Source of the DNA: a virus
Direction: 5' to 3' (one strand)
Length of the DNA stretch: 55,698 nt
IMG/VR virus record: IMGVR_UViG_3300030329_001268
Coordinates: 1 to 55,698 of that record
The translations under genes and the position numbers were made by a program. Shown here in pieces: positions 1-8,844 of this stretch (position 1 is its first letter; each line of letters begins with the position of its first letter). The notes beneath the pieces were generated by a model. The model searched no databases, was not told the DNA's origin, and was given only the letters and a program-made list of their open reading frames with translations.

Positions 1-271
1 TTGCTATTGTTGTATCTGTATCAAATGCTGTAGTTGTATCAAAGGTAGTAGTAGTATCATATGCAGTAGTAGTTCCAAAAGTACTTGTTGTGCTTCTGCT
101 TGTTGCTGTATCTCTAGTAGTATTATAAATAGCATTAAAGAATGTAGATAAACTACCATCTGTCTCTTTTACGACAGCATAGTTTACAAATTTGATAGTA
201 CCATCAGTTACTTTAATATGTACCTGTTTAGGTGTTTCTATCGAATCTCCATCCCAAATCTTGAGGGCCAC
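1..271 (-). CDS. Thr-rich tail fibre-like protein, N-terminal part, cut by the window edge
   Basis: This frame starts at GTG 271 behind a strong GAGGAG site with 6-nt spacing and runs off the left edge after 90 codons. The first ~45 residues look like a small folded domain opening MALKIWDGDSIE. After that come short repeats of the kind TTTxFDTTTAFD. The same repeat family fills the frame at 53962-55698 on the same strand, which also ends with a WDGDSW motif. The two pieces are probably one gene of a circular or circularly permuted genome. Placed end to end the frame is off by one. If base 1 and base 55698 are the same base, the frame joins perfectly, giving about 668 residues. No ATG start fits better. 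A fibre role is inferred from composition and from the position next to another fibre gene. Confidence 0.75.
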   Translation of the reverse strand, partial: MALKIWDGDSIETPKQVHIKVTDGTIKFVNYAVVKETDGSLSTFFNAIYNTTRDTATSRSTTSTFGTTTAYDTTTTFDTTTAFDTDTTIA

Positions 272-288
272 TTTCTACTCCTCTTCTA

Positions 289-2943
289 TTATACCACGTA
301 CCATACAAAACCAGTTTTCTTACCTGTTCCGTTAGTAGGTGCAGAAGTTACTATTGCAAAATCTCTAGTATCAAAATCAGTAAGCGCTACTTGTTTCATT
401 GTTCCATCATCATTAACTACTAACCTATCTCCATCTGCAAGAGTTGTAGAACTGGCAGCTGTTCCTCCATCCATTATATTTAACTCTGTCGCAGTTGATG
501 TTACACCATCTAATATATTAAGTTCTGCTGCAGTACTTGTAACTGATGTGCCATTAATAGATAAAGCATCAGTTTCTAAAGTACCATCAATATCAGCATC
601 ACCACTAATATCTAGTGTTGCAGCATCTAATTCACCACTAATAGTTATGTTTCTACCACCAGTAATGTCTTTATTAGCATCTGTAATAATTGCTTTACTG
701 GCTATTACTGTTCCATTTGTAATTCCGTCTATAAGATTAATATCAGCTGCACTTGCTGTAACACCATCTAAAATATTTAATTCGGCAGTAGTTGAAGTAA
801 CTCCATCCATTATATTAAGTTCAGAAGTTGTAGCAGTTACCCCATCCATAATATTTAATTCAGCAGGAGTAGCGCTAATTTGAGTTGTAGTAGCCGCAGC
901 CAAGACTGGAATATATCCGCCTTGGTTAATTAAATATTGTGTATGGTCTGATGTAGGATCTACTATAGAAAGAGTAGTTTCATTTGAATCTGCGGTTGCC
1001 CCTTCAAAAACAATTGCGTTTGAAGCCTCCATTGTAACTGTATCTGCTGTAGTAGTTGTACCTGCTACAGTCAATTTAGGAACTAATAGTTCGCCTGTAC
1101 TTGGATTATATCTTAAAGCACCAGTATCATCTAACAGCCCATTAGACTCGTCATGAAAAACTATAGGGAAATTAGTGTTTGCTGTACTGTCTGCTACTGT
1201 GGCTGTAGCTGCTAATGTTGCATTTGCTACTGTAGTTCCTGCAATTACACTTGCTAAAGTTGAACCATTAACAGTAATTGCATCTGCTTCCAACGTTCCG
1301 TCTATATCAGCATCTCCACTAATATCTAAACTAGTTGCGTCTACTTCACCTGCAACAGTAACAACACCACTTGACAGCGTTATTAAATCTGTATCACTAG
1401 TATGTCCAATTACTGCACCATCAATTGCAATATTATCAACAGTAAGTGCTGTAAGAGTTCCAAGACTTGTAATGTTTGTTTGTGCCGCGCCTGTTACTGT
1501 AGCTGCTGTACCACTTGCATTACCTGTTACATTACCTGTAATATTACCAGTAAATGTTGAAGTAACTCCTGTAGTAGTAAGCATTCCAGAACTAGGATTA
1601 TATGTTAAACCTGTATCAGACTCTGCTCCCTGCGAACCTGTAGCACCATCTACAAATATTGGATATACTGTTTCGTTTGTGCTGTTATTTGCAGAAACTG
1701 TAATGTTATCAGCAGTTCCTGTAGTGTCCTGGTTAAGTGTACCAATTACAAAATCAAGTGTGTTATCTCCATCTTCATAAGTAACTGTAATACCTGTTTC
1801 AGTATTAGAACCAACCATCGCACCGACTGTATCGGCTATGTATTCGTTTAAAGGCGAACTATCTACAGTAATTGCATCGGCTTCCATCGTGCCATCAACA
1901 TCTATACTACCTGAAAGATCTATATCTCCTGTTACTGCTAAAGTACTTCCATTATAGGTTAATCCTGACTCTGCATCTAGTTCTGTTGTTGTAGCACCTA
2001 CTGTAACAAGTTCATTTTCTGTTGCATTGTTTAATGCAGAAATAGTTCCAGTAGCATTAAAATCTAAAGTATTATCATTGTCGTCATAGGTAACTGTTAC
2101 GTTTGTTTCAGTATTTCCGCTTACCATTGCGCCTACAGTATCTGCAATATATTCACTTAATGTAGTTCCATCTACTGTATAAGCATCAGCCTCAAGAGTT
2201 CCGTCAATATCTGCATCTCCTGAAATATCAAGAGTAGCTGCATCAAGTTCTCCTGATATTGTAATATTTCTACCACCGCTTATATCTTTATTTGAATCAG
2301 TGATAATTGCTTTACTAGCAATAACTGTTCCATTAGTTATACCATCTATAAGATTTATATCTGTAGCACTTGCTGTAACTCCGTCAAGTATGTTTAGTTC
2401 TGCTGTAGTAGAAGTAACTCCGTCAAGAATATTTAATTCTGCAGCAGTTGCTGTGACTCCGTCAAGAATATTTAATTCAGATGCTGTAGATGTTACTCCG
2501 TCTAATATATTCAGTTCAGCAGCTGTTGATGTAATTGCAGTTCCATTAAAATTTATTGCGTCTGCATATATTGTTCCATCAAAATAACCATCTTTAAATT
2601 CTAAAGAACTTGTACCTATATCAATATCATTATCTGTAACAGGAACTATTGCTCCGTCTTGAACTCTAATTTGTTCTACAGCAGCACTAGAAACTTCTAC
2701 AAAAAAACCAACTCTATTATTAGTTCCATCAACAACAACTTTATTTAAAAAGTCTAAATCTCCTATTTGAGGTACATTACCGCCTTGACCTGATGTACCA
2801 TCATGCCTATGTCCAGTGTTTGATGCACTACTTGAACTATAAGTAAATGCATTAACTAATTGATCATATTCATTATTAAATAATGCGGCTGTGATAGTGT
2901 CTCCATCACTAAATGAACTTTGCCTTGTATAACTTTGTGCCAT
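289..2943 (-). CDS. Repeat-rich tail fibre / virion structural protein (884 aa)
   Basis: The N-terminus (about 1-135) is a non-repetitive domain. The rest is built from repeats around the motif AAELNILDGVT, seen at least nine times, and around DISGDADIDGTLEADA. Such repeats are well known in marine phage fibre and other appendage proteins and suggest a trimeric beta-rich shaft. Two blocks of about 85 residues, around residues 155-240 and 715-805, are nearly identical in protein but differ at many synonymous sites, so an old internal duplication is likely. The start at 2943 has GGGGAGA inside the end of the upstream gene, with only three bases between the genes. It is probably a receptor-binding or shaft protein, but the exact role is not shown. 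Confidence 0.8.
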   Translation of the reverse strand: MAQSYTRQSSFSDGDTITAALFNNEYDQLVNAFTYSSSSASNTGHRHDGTSGQGGNVPQIGDLDFLNKVVVDGTNNRVGFFVEVSSAAVEQIRVQDGAIVPVTDNDIDIGTSSLEFKDGYFDGTIYADAINFNGTAITSTAAELNILDGVTSTASELNILDGVTATAAELNILDGVTSTTAELNILDGVTASATDINLIDGITNGTVIASKAIITDSNKDISGGRNITISGELDAATLDISGDADIDGTLEADAYTVDGTTLSEYIADTVGAMVSGNTETNVTVTYDDNDNTLDFNATGTISALNNATENELVTVGATTTELDAESGLTYNGSTLAVTGDIDLSGSIDVDGTMEADAITVDSSPLNEYIADTVGAMVGSNTETGITVTYEDGDNTLDFVIGTLNQDTTGTADNITVSANNSTNETVYPIFVDGATGSQGAESDTGLTYNPSSGMLTTTGVTSTFTGNITGNVTGNASGTAATVTGAAQTNITSLGTLTALTVDNIAIDGAVIGHTSDTDLITLSSGVVTVAGEVDATSLDISGDADIDGTLEADAITVNGSTLASVIAGTTVANATLAATATVADSTANTNFPIVFHDESNGLLDDTGALRYNPSTGELLVPKLTVAGTTTTADTVTMEASNAIVFEGATADSNETTLSIVDPTSDHTQYLINQGGYIPVLAAATTTQISATPAELNIMDGVTATTSELNIMDGVTSTTAELNILDGVTASAADINLIDGITNGTVIASKAIITDANKDITGGRNITISGELDAATLDISGDADIDGTLETDALSINGTSVTSTAAELNILDGVTSTATELNIMDGGTAASSTTLADGDRLVVNDDGTMKQVALTDFDTRDFAIVTSAPTNGTGKKTGFVWYVV

Positions 2944-2946
2944 TTG

Positions 2947-4587
2947 TTATTGTCTCCCCGATGGTATGTAATCTACATAAATTCCGTTAATTGTATATGG
3001 TGAATTTTGATTGTTACTAAAAATTCTAAAATAATTACTGTTGCCACTTCCTTCAACAGTTTGTCTAACAAGAGGATCTGTTTGTCCGCCAAACGTATAA
3101 CCTCCTGCTGTTCCAAAAGTTGCAGTTCCAAATAAACTAGGACTATCGACTGCTAATGTATAATCCGAAGGTTGAGGTGCTGTAAGCCTATCAAAATCGT
3201 ATTTTACTTTTAATTTTGTATCTACTGTTCCTTCAGGAGTAATAGACACACTTACGTATTTTAAAGTTTTTAGAGTTCCTAAATCTCCGTAATCTAATTC
3301 AGGAGTTTGGTATTTCGATAAAATATTAAGTTTGTTTCCTGCTTCATCTAATAAATTATCGCCTATATCATGATTATAAACTTTACCTGCATAATCACCA
3401 TGTAAGTATTGTTCTACTCCATTTGAATTAAATCCTGAAGTTGCTGCAGCACTCGCATCTATTCCTACAGTTTCAGACCATTGAAATTGTGTAATTCCTT
3501 GGTCGTTTGTTTTAATAGTACCTATAATTCCTCTTGAAGATCCGCCTGTATTTGCATCTCCATAGTATAAACGATACTGTGCTTTGTCTCGTATTACAAT
3601 ACTTGCAACATTATATGTTCCAATATTGTCTGCTATATTTTTTATGACAGGTGTAATGGCTCTACTAACTGAGCCTAACTCTACGTCACCAATTCTTGCT
3701 GTACCTGCAAGTGTTCGTATTCCATCAGGCGCTAAGAATACAAGATCACCTGCAATCTCTTGGATACTTCTTCCGTCTAAACAACCTATGTTTTGTGTAA
3801 TAGGTAAAATTGCTATATTATCACTATCATTTATATTAACTAATTTATAAATACTGTTTTTACAAAAGATTATTAAGTCATCCCTAAAAGATCTTAATCC
3901 TATTACTCTATCATCTAAAACAATATTTCCTGATCCTGTTGTTGTAAAATCATCTATATCATTTGTTCCACTATAAAAAATAGTATTTGGTGCTGTTGCA
4001 GCTCCTGCTACAACTAAATGTTTATCATGTATTGTACAGTATTTTGGATAGTGTGTTCCGCTTACTGTTATTTCTTTTGCATAATAAGTTCTGTTACTTA
4101 ATGTACCAGTACCTGTCATTTTAAAATAAAAAGGCTTGACTCCAGAACCTTCATCTGTTATTATAACTTCTCCGTACTCTGTGTCTCCTTCGTAAGTTAT
4201 AATCTGTGCTAAACTTTGTGAAGTTCTAGCAGAAGCACTACGACCTGTAAAAGTACTATAGTTGTCTCCACTACCTGAAACACTTGCTCTATTTATTTGT
4301 AACCAACTTGTTCCGTCTAGGCTAAAATATATGTTTGTTCCTGCGCAAACTATTACTCCGTCTGCATAAATATGTAGTCCTAGTATATCATTATCTACAT
4401 TAGGATTAGCGGCAGAGTCTCCTCCAAATAAAGAGTAACCATTTATTCTTCTGTATCCTCCTTGTACATCAACTTCAAAATTTTCTAAAAGTGTTGCGGC
4501 ACCAGGCTTTCGCATCATTTCAATAGGACTTGAAGATTTATCAAGCCCCCCTTCACATGGAAATGCAAATGGTTGTGATTGTGCCAT
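2947..4587 (-). CDS. Predicted tail hub / DNA-stabilisation protein (P22 gp10-like)
   Basis: This is a 546-aa protein without a signal peptide. The middle is rich in beta-strand patterns, with blocks such as VIGLRSFRDDLIIFCKNSIY that resemble the propeller-like repeats of phage tail hub proteins. It follows the adaptor gene with a one-base overlap (stop and start share 4587) and precedes the fibre gene. In P22-like necks the order portal, gp4-like adaptor, gp10-like hub is typical, and the 728-aa portal here supports that comparison. The assignment rests on context and fold-like patterns, not on a clear signature. Confidence 0.55.
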   Translation of the reverse strand: MAQSQPFAFPCEGGLDKSSSPIEMMRKPGAATLLENFEVDVQGGYRRINGYSLFGGDSAANPNVDNDILGLHIYADGVIVCAGTNIYFSLDGTSWLQINRASVSGSGDNYSTFTGRSASARTSQSLAQIITYEGDTEYGEVIITDEGSGVKPFYFKMTGTGTLSNRTYYAKEITVSGTHYPKYCTIHDKHLVVAGAATAPNTIFYSGTNDIDDFTTTGSGNIVLDDRVIGLRSFRDDLIIFCKNSIYKLVNINDSDNIAILPITQNIGCLDGRSIQEIAGDLVFLAPDGIRTLAGTARIGDVELGSVSRAITPVIKNIADNIGTYNVASIVIRDKAQYRLYYGDANTGGSSRGIIGTIKTNDQGITQFQWSETVGIDASAAATSGFNSNGVEQYLHGDYAGKVYNHDIGDNLLDEAGNKLNILSKYQTPELDYGDLGTLKTLKYVSVSITPEGTVDTKLKVKYDFDRLTAPQPSDYTLAVDSPSLFGTATFGTAGGYTFGGQTDPLVRQTVEGSGNSNYFRIFSNNQNSPYTINGIYVDYIPSGRQ

Positions 4588-5357
4588 TAAACTACTCTTA
4601 CTCTATCATCTGTTATATACTTAGGAGCAGGATTTAAAAGATTAGATCTCATTTGTCTTAATCCTCTATTATAATCATCTAATGCAAAGGCTGATGATTG
4701 TGCATCATCTTTAAACTGATGTATATAATATCTTGCTCTTGCAAGTAATACAGGAGCATACATATCAGGAAAAACAACTGTATCGCCATGAGCGCTTAAT
4801 GCTGTCGGTTGATTCCAAGCAAAAAACCAAACTTTGTAAACTTTGTCAGGTATTGGGCTTACTCCAAAATTTCTACCATCTGTGCTTCTAAACACAACAT
4901 TAGGTGTTCCCCAGTTTTGTGAATCAGCATCATCTATATTTTCTGCTTCTCTTCTAAAATCTTTCCAGTCTTCAAGAGTTACAAATCTAAGATTTCTACT
5001 AGTATAAGGAGCAGACTCTCCGCTTACCCCTATAGTAGTTAAATAAAAGTCATCCCAATTAATAGAACCATAATCATTTGCAGCTGAACTAGAAGATGCT
5101 TTTAATTCATACCATCGTGTACCTGCAACAGTTTCAACAGAAACATTTCCATACATAGGATCTGTTGCCCCACTTTCACCTGTTGCTAAAAAGGGCCATT
5201 GAGGTTCTGCTGTTACTATGTCGTGATAAGCACGATTAACACAGTCTTTTACGTGTGCTTGTACTCCTATAGCACTGCTAAAGTTTCCTGAAGTTAAAGC
5301 AACTTCATTTGTTTCTCTAAGCAATTCATTAGTTAATTGTAAATATGTTGTTGCCAC
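4587..5357 (-). CDS. Head-tail adaptor (P22 gp4-like) protein
   Basis: This 256-aa protein opens MATTYLQLTNELLRETNE, a helical start typical of podovirus connector or adaptor proteins that bind below the portal ring. A conserved-looking helix with AYHDIVTAEPQWPFL follows, and then a beta-rich domain. It sits between two tiny basic proteins and the predicted hub protein, in the usual neck gene order. The gene ends on the base where the next one starts, which suggests translational coupling. The family call is by pattern and position. A homology search against P22 gp4 or T7 gp11 would settle which adaptor type it is. Confidence 0.6.
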   Translation of the reverse strand: MATTYLQLTNELLRETNEVALTSGNFSSAIGVQAHVKDCVNRAYHDIVTAEPQWPFLATGESGATDPMYGNVSVETVAGTRWYELKASSSSAANDYGSINWDDFYLTTIGVSGESAPYTSRNLRFVTLEDWKDFRREAENIDDADSQNWGTPNVVFRSTDGRNFGVSPIPDKVYKVWFFAWNQPTALSAHGDTVVFPDMYAPVLLARARYYIHQFKDDAQSSAFALDDYNRGLRQMRSNLLNPAPKYITDDRVRVV

Positions 5358-5366
5358 TTATGTCTC

Positions 5367-5522
5367 CTAACAAGGTTTGGCTTTTTGCATACCACCACCA
5401 TAAGCCATTACTCTGTTTTTTCCTGCCTTTTTATCAAAATTACTTTTTGGACCTGATTTAGTCAGAGGTCTTCTTTTATTTTTTGGTTTTGGTTTTGGTT
5501 TCCAATCTCCTGGTTTTGGCAT
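5367..5522 (-). CDS. Tiny basic Lys/Pro-rich protein (51 aa)
   Basis: Starts at 5522 with an AGGGG site 6 nt upstream. The protein begins MPKPGDWKPKPKPKNKRR and ends in a Gly-rich stretch MAYGGGMQKAKPC. It is strongly basic, looks unstructured and has no recognised domain. It lies between the capsid and adaptor genes with 3- and 9-bp gaps, so it is cotranscribed with the structural genes. Short basic proteins with MAYGG-type endings recur near structural genes of marine phages. A minor virion component is a guess. Confidence 0.65.
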   Translation of the reverse strand: MPKPGDWKPKPKPKNKRRPLTKSGPKSNFDKKAGKNRVMAYGGGMQKAKPC

Positions 5523-5525
5523 GGT

Positions 5526-5702
5526 TTACCCCTTTTGTCTATTATAATTTTTTTGTTGTTTACCAAAGATTCTATCCCAACCTTTGCTATATAATTCTTT
5601 ATCTTTTTTACTTAAATGTTTTCCGCCTAACCCTAATTTTCTATTGCCTCTCTTCTTATTTTTTAAGATGACAGGTCTTGAATCTGTACCTACTTGTGGC
5701 AT
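5526..5702 (-). CDS. Small basic protein downstream of capsid (58 aa)
   Basis: Starts at 5702 (MPQVGTDSRPVILKNKKR) and ends three bases before the next start. It is Lys/Gly/Asn-rich, with a possible short helix around residues 30-50 (SKKDKELYSKGWDRIFGK). No family is recognised. It is the first gene after the capsid and its hairpin, so it may be expressed at a lower level than the capsid. Function unknown. Confidence 0.6.
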   Translation of the reverse strand: MPQVGTDSRPVILKNKKRGNRKLGLGGKHLSKKDKELYSKGWDRIFGKQQKNYNRQKG

Positions 5703-5725
5703 ATTTTTTACCTTTTAATTTAAGA

Positions 5726-5766
5726 GTATGGGGAGGAATACTCCGATAGAATACCCTCCCACATAC
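5726..5766 (-). terminator. Stem-loop after the capsid gene, possible partial terminator
   Basis: On the minus strand, GTATG, a bulged T and GGGAGG pair with CCTCCC and CATAC, giving an 11-bp G+C-rich stem around a loop of about 18 nt. It lies 18 bp past the capsid stop. There is no clean T-run after the stem, so it may reduce read-through or protect the capsid mRNA 3' end rather than act as a full terminator. Terminators right after the capsid gene are common in podoviruses. Confidence 0.45.
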
Positions 5767-5783
5767 AATGTTTTGCTAATCGA

Positions 5784-6782
5784 TTAGTCGATAGCGTAGA
5801 AAGCAGACACAAGCGCTTCGCTACGAAGTACATCACATCCATAGACATGAAGACCTCTAACGATGTCACCAAAACTGTCAGGATCACGGATCACTTCAGT
5901 TTGTGTAATTGCTTGTGCAGTAGCTGCAGCTGAGATATGTCCGCAAATTACTTTACCACTTGCTGTAGAAGCAGCAGCAATGTTATTAGACTTGTACATA
6001 TCAAAACCACGCAACTTACCGCTTGAGACTAAGCCATTTCTAAGAGAACCTTGACCTGCGTTGTAGTCAACTGACATTAGTTTAGAACTTGATTGAGACA
6101 GTTGCTCATACCAAGAAGGAGGAGCAAGAAACCATCTTCCTTCTTCAGGAATGTTTTGCTCATCCAGTAATCTAGCCATAAATGCCATTACATCAAGAGG
6201 ATCTGCTCCAGTACCATCAGAACCTGTAAGGTCGATAGAGTTAGAACCGCCTTGATGTTGCCCCATTGTTTGAGTAGCAGCAGCAGCGTCTGCACCTAAT
6301 ACGTGATCAGGTGAAGAACTAGATACTCCACTAAACAATTCGGCAATAACACCTTCGTCAAAAGCATCTTTAAGAGCGTAAGCTGCAGAAGAGGATGCTA
6401 CCTCTTTCCAGTTTACGTGAGACATAGATTTCTCAATGTCATCTACTTTGAATTTGAAAGCGTTTGCTACATCAACAGTAAGGGTTTCTTCCATGTCCGT
6501 CAACTTAGTTTGCGTTACGTCAGCCCCTCTTTCATACTGAAAAACAGTAATCGTAGGTTCTTTGACTATCCGTACTGTGTCACCAAATGCAGAAATATCA
6601 CCTGAGTAATCAGTATTTGTGATTGCTTCTGCAACTGAGGCTTTTCTAAAAAAGTTAAGTACCTTCTTGGAATAAACCTTAGGCATGAAGAATGCATTAG
6701 TTTGTCCAGATATGGAGTTCGCAAAGTTGCCGTTCTCATCAGTCGACTGCTCAAATAAAGCATCAGATTGATTATAAGCCAT
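5784..6782 (-). CDS. Major capsid protein
   Basis: A 332-aa protein directly downstream of the scaffold gene, as expected. The N-terminal part contains ISGQTNAFFMPKVYSKKVL and DTVRIVKEPTITVFQYERG. The middle has LLDEQNIPEEGRWFLAPPSW, typical of HK97-fold coats of marine podoviruses. Its codons look less AT-biased than its neighbours (many GCA, GTC and AAC), consistent with high expression. A hairpin follows the gene. The start at 6782 has AAGGTGAC 8 nt upstream. Confidence 0.85.
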   Translation of the reverse strand: MAYNQSDALFEQSTDENGNFANSISGQTNAFFMPKVYSKKVLNFFRKASVAEAITNTDYSGDISAFGDTVRIVKEPTITVFQYERGADVTQTKLTDMEETLTVDVANAFKFKVDDIEKSMSHVNWKEVASSSAAYALKDAFDEGVIAELFSGVSSSSPDHVLGADAAAATQTMGQHQGGSNSIDLTGSDGTGADPLDVMAFMARLLDEQNIPEEGRWFLAPPSWYEQLSQSSSKLMSVDYNAGQGSLRNGLVSSGKLRGFDMYKSNNIAAASTASGKVICGHISAAATAQAITQTEVIRDPDSFGDIVRGLHVYGCDVLRSEALVSAFYAID

Positions 6783-6816
6783 TTTAAGTCACCTTTAAAT
6801 GTTAATTGCGTTAATA

Positions 6817-7722
6817 TTAATCACCACGTATTCTACCTTCTTCTAAAGCCCGATCAATCTCTGATTCAAGACGATCAAACTCATCCATAGGTAGCGCAGC
6901 AATCTCCTCTTGAGTCCATATTTTAGGCTCTGCGACATCTACAGTTGTAGTCTTTGTAGATACCATTTCAGCAGCCTTTGAGTTTGAACTCATTGACTTA
7001 TCACGTTTCTGTTTATTTTCTTTAGCAGAAGTTATTCCTGTGTCTTGTTTAAATAGATCAATTGCTCGACCTGCTAAACCAACATTATTAGGATTATTAT
7101 AAACCCATGCTTGAATATCTTCAGGTTGAGATTTAGCCCAATCGTGAAATTCATCACTTTCTCGAATGTCTGCAAAGTCAGGATGTTTTTCAAACAATTC
7201 TGCTTCTGCTTCTTTTCTTTGAACAGATGCTTCTCTTTCTTGTAAGGCTTGGATTTTAGCATTTAAACCTGCAACCTTTGCCTCACTTTGTAAATGAGAA
7301 ACAGTCTCAACTACGTCATATACATCAGGATAACGTGCTTTAAATTGTTCAAGTTCTTCAAGAGTTTTAGGAGTTTCGTACTTAGGCTGTGAAGCAGTTG
7401 CTTCGTTTATAAGTTCTCGCTCTCTCTGTCTAAACTCGTTAAGTTTGCTATCGTAATGTGATTTCAAGTCATCATACCTTTTTTTGTAGTTAGGCTGTGA
7501 GTAAGGCTTATCTTTTGGTGCTGATGTTTCTTTGGTGTCTGTATCTTTATCAGACTTTTCTATAGTCTGTTTTTGATCAGGCGCAACAAATAAACTAGTA
7601 GCGTCTAAACCTTCTTTAGGCATAACATCATCCGTGTGCCAAGATTTCTTTGCATTATACGGATTAGGTATGGGTTCGTTTTTTACTTCTTCTTCAGAAG
7701 TTACATTTGCGTTGTCAGTCAT
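6817..7722 (-). CDS. Capsid scaffolding protein
   Basis: A 301-aa, highly charged protein immediately upstream of the capsid gene. Residues about 1-85 are acidic and disordered. About 85-185 is a long predicted coiled coil (KKRYDDLKSHYDSKLNEFR, then LQEREASVQRKEAEAELFE). The C-terminus is helical and charged (DEFDRLESEIDRALEEGRIR), as expected for the capsid-binding tip of a scaffold. The start has the strong site AAGGAGAG. The call relies on position, size and coiled-coil character. Confidence 0.75.
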   Translation of the reverse strand: MTDNANVTSEEEVKNEPIPNPYNAKKSWHTDDVMPKEGLDATSLFVAPDQKQTIEKSDKDTDTKETSAPKDKPYSQPNYKKRYDDLKSHYDSKLNEFRQRERELINEATASQPKYETPKTLEELEQFKARYPDVYDVVETVSHLQSEAKVAGLNAKIQALQEREASVQRKEAEAELFEKHPDFADIRESDEFHDWAKSQPEDIQAWVYNNPNNVGLAGRAIDLFKQDTGITSAKENKQKRDKSMSSNSKAAEMVSTKTTTVDVAEPKIWTQEEIAALPMDEFDRLESEIDRALEEGRIRGD

Positions 7723-7836
7723 TTTACTCTCCTTCCTTTGTGCTTACTATAACAAGGTGGCTTATTCCAAGAACGTCTTCTATATAAGTGCTTGACCTGT
7801 AAGGTGGCATCAAAAGGTATTTCTTTTTTAGATTAT

Positions 7837-7871
7837 GTAGAGGGCTGTCTGACTAGGACAGGTGGCTCTAC
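7837..7871 (-). other. Two-tier hairpin upstream of the scaffold gene
   Basis: GTAGAG pairs with CTCTAC, and inside it CTGTC pairs with GACAG around a 7-nt loop. It lies in the 155-bp gap between 7722 and 7878, one of few gaps in the late operon. No T-run follows, so mRNA processing or stabilisation for the scaffold-capsid message is as likely as termination. Confidence 0.4.
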
Positions 7872-7877
7872 GATTGA

Positions 7878-8615
7878 TTAACTGGGGGCTATGCCATACC
7901 GAGGATTTTGAAGCATCATTGCTTTTTTAGTTTCTTCGTCTTGTAAAGAAATAGGTTCAAGCGGTTGCTTTCCTGTCATCTTTACTTCAGAAGAAGCAAC
8001 AGCAATGTCAGCGTCTTCTTTATCGCTATCGGCTTTTTCAACATAGCCTCCAGTCTGTGCTAATTTGCGATCTGCATTCCCCTCTGCATCAGACATAAGT
8101 TGCTCTAATACATCAGGACCGATTTCCTCGGTTGCTTTTGCAGTTATCACAAATTCTCCATTCGACAACCTTGCAGGTATCGAATCGGAAACTTCGGATC
8201 CTGGACCTTCTACTGGACCAGAACCTGTAAATTCTCCTGCTGTTATCATAACCTTGTCAAATAGTTCACTTAGCCTATCATCGTCTTCTAAGGCTGATAA
8301 CAAATATTGTTCATCTTCGGGAGTCAAAGATGTTTTAATTACGTAATCTAAGTATTTATCTTCCATTACTGGATCAGAATCTTGCATTGCTTCTATATCT
8401 TCAGGACTAGGTTCTGTAAGCAATTGGTCATCTGACATTATTTTTTCATCTGCTAAAACTTCTTCTTCTCCTGAATCCATCATAGAATCCATTTGAGAAT
8501 CAATATCTCCTTCGACAAAATTACCTACAGCCTTACCCATACGTTCTTTGTCTTTCTTATATTGTGCTATGCCTTCTGTTGTATAGGCATATTTTTTTCC
8601 TTTAAGTTTTGGCAT
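7878..8615 (-). CDS. Acidic virion-associated protein
   Basis: A 245-aa, strongly acidic protein. Around residues 130-180 it contains GPGSEVSDSIPARLSNGEF followed by VITAKATEEIGPDVLEQLM. This SDSIPARLSNGEFV-type block recurs in structural-region proteins of marine phages. The rest looks disordered and rich in Asp/Glu. Its start (8615) overlaps the stop of the preceding 80-aa gene by 14 bp, with GGGGAGG as ribosome site. Probably a minor neck or head component; function not established. Confidence 0.6.
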   Translation of the reverse strand: MPKLKGKKYAYTTEGIAQYKKDKERMGKAVGNFVEGDIDSQMDSMMDSGEEEVLADEKIMSDDQLLTEPSPEDIEAMQDSDPVMEDKYLDYVIKTSLTPEDEQYLLSALEDDDRLSELFDKVMITAGEFTGSGPVEGPGSEVSDSIPARLSNGEFVITAKATEEIGPDVLEQLMSDAEGNADRKLAQTGGYVEKADSDKEDADIAVASSEVKMTGKQPLEPISLQDEETKKAMMLQNPRYGIAPS

Positions 8616-8844
8616 TATCCTCCCCTCTATTTAATGCTTCATTAACCTGTTCCTTCAATCGGAGCAATGTTTCCAGAGAATTGATCCTCCCCTGGGAGCG
8701 GAACATTTCCAGTTCCGATGTTGCCACCGCCAGTGCCTGTAGTTCCAAGTTCTTGCGGTCCACTAGGTATTCCTTCACCGCCTCCCATAGGACTCGGTTG
8801 TTGACCAATGGTAGCATCTTCTGGGCCAGTTTCTTGTTGAGCAT
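8602..8844 (-). CDS. Small helical protein overprinting the portal C-terminus (80 aa)
   Basis: Starts at ATG 8844 behind AGGA with 8-nt spacing, inside the portal gene. For 203 bases it is read in another frame than the portal. The product (MLNKKLAQKMLPLVNNRVLW ... LVDRKNLELQALAVATSELE) is a regular helical protein with a WEAVKEYL segment and an LRLKEQVNEAL helix. It resembles small phage proteins that carry a short Trp-containing helix and a RLQG/RSQG-type turn and are often encoded after the portal. The portal tail in the shared stretch is Gly/Pro/Thr-rich and looks disordered, as expected where the second frame is the constrained one. Confidence 0.7.
   Translation of the reverse strand: MLNKKLAQKMLPLVNNRVLWEAVKEYLVDRKNLELQALAVATSELEMFRSQGRINSLETLLRLKEQVNEALNRGEDNAKT

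Noticed and set aside
218-883. Long plus-strand frames opposite the fibre gene
   Set aside because: Low-complexity Val/Ser/Leu products that mirror the repeats of the minus-strand fibre, with no ribosome sites. The same applies to 1175-1780 and 2300-2587.
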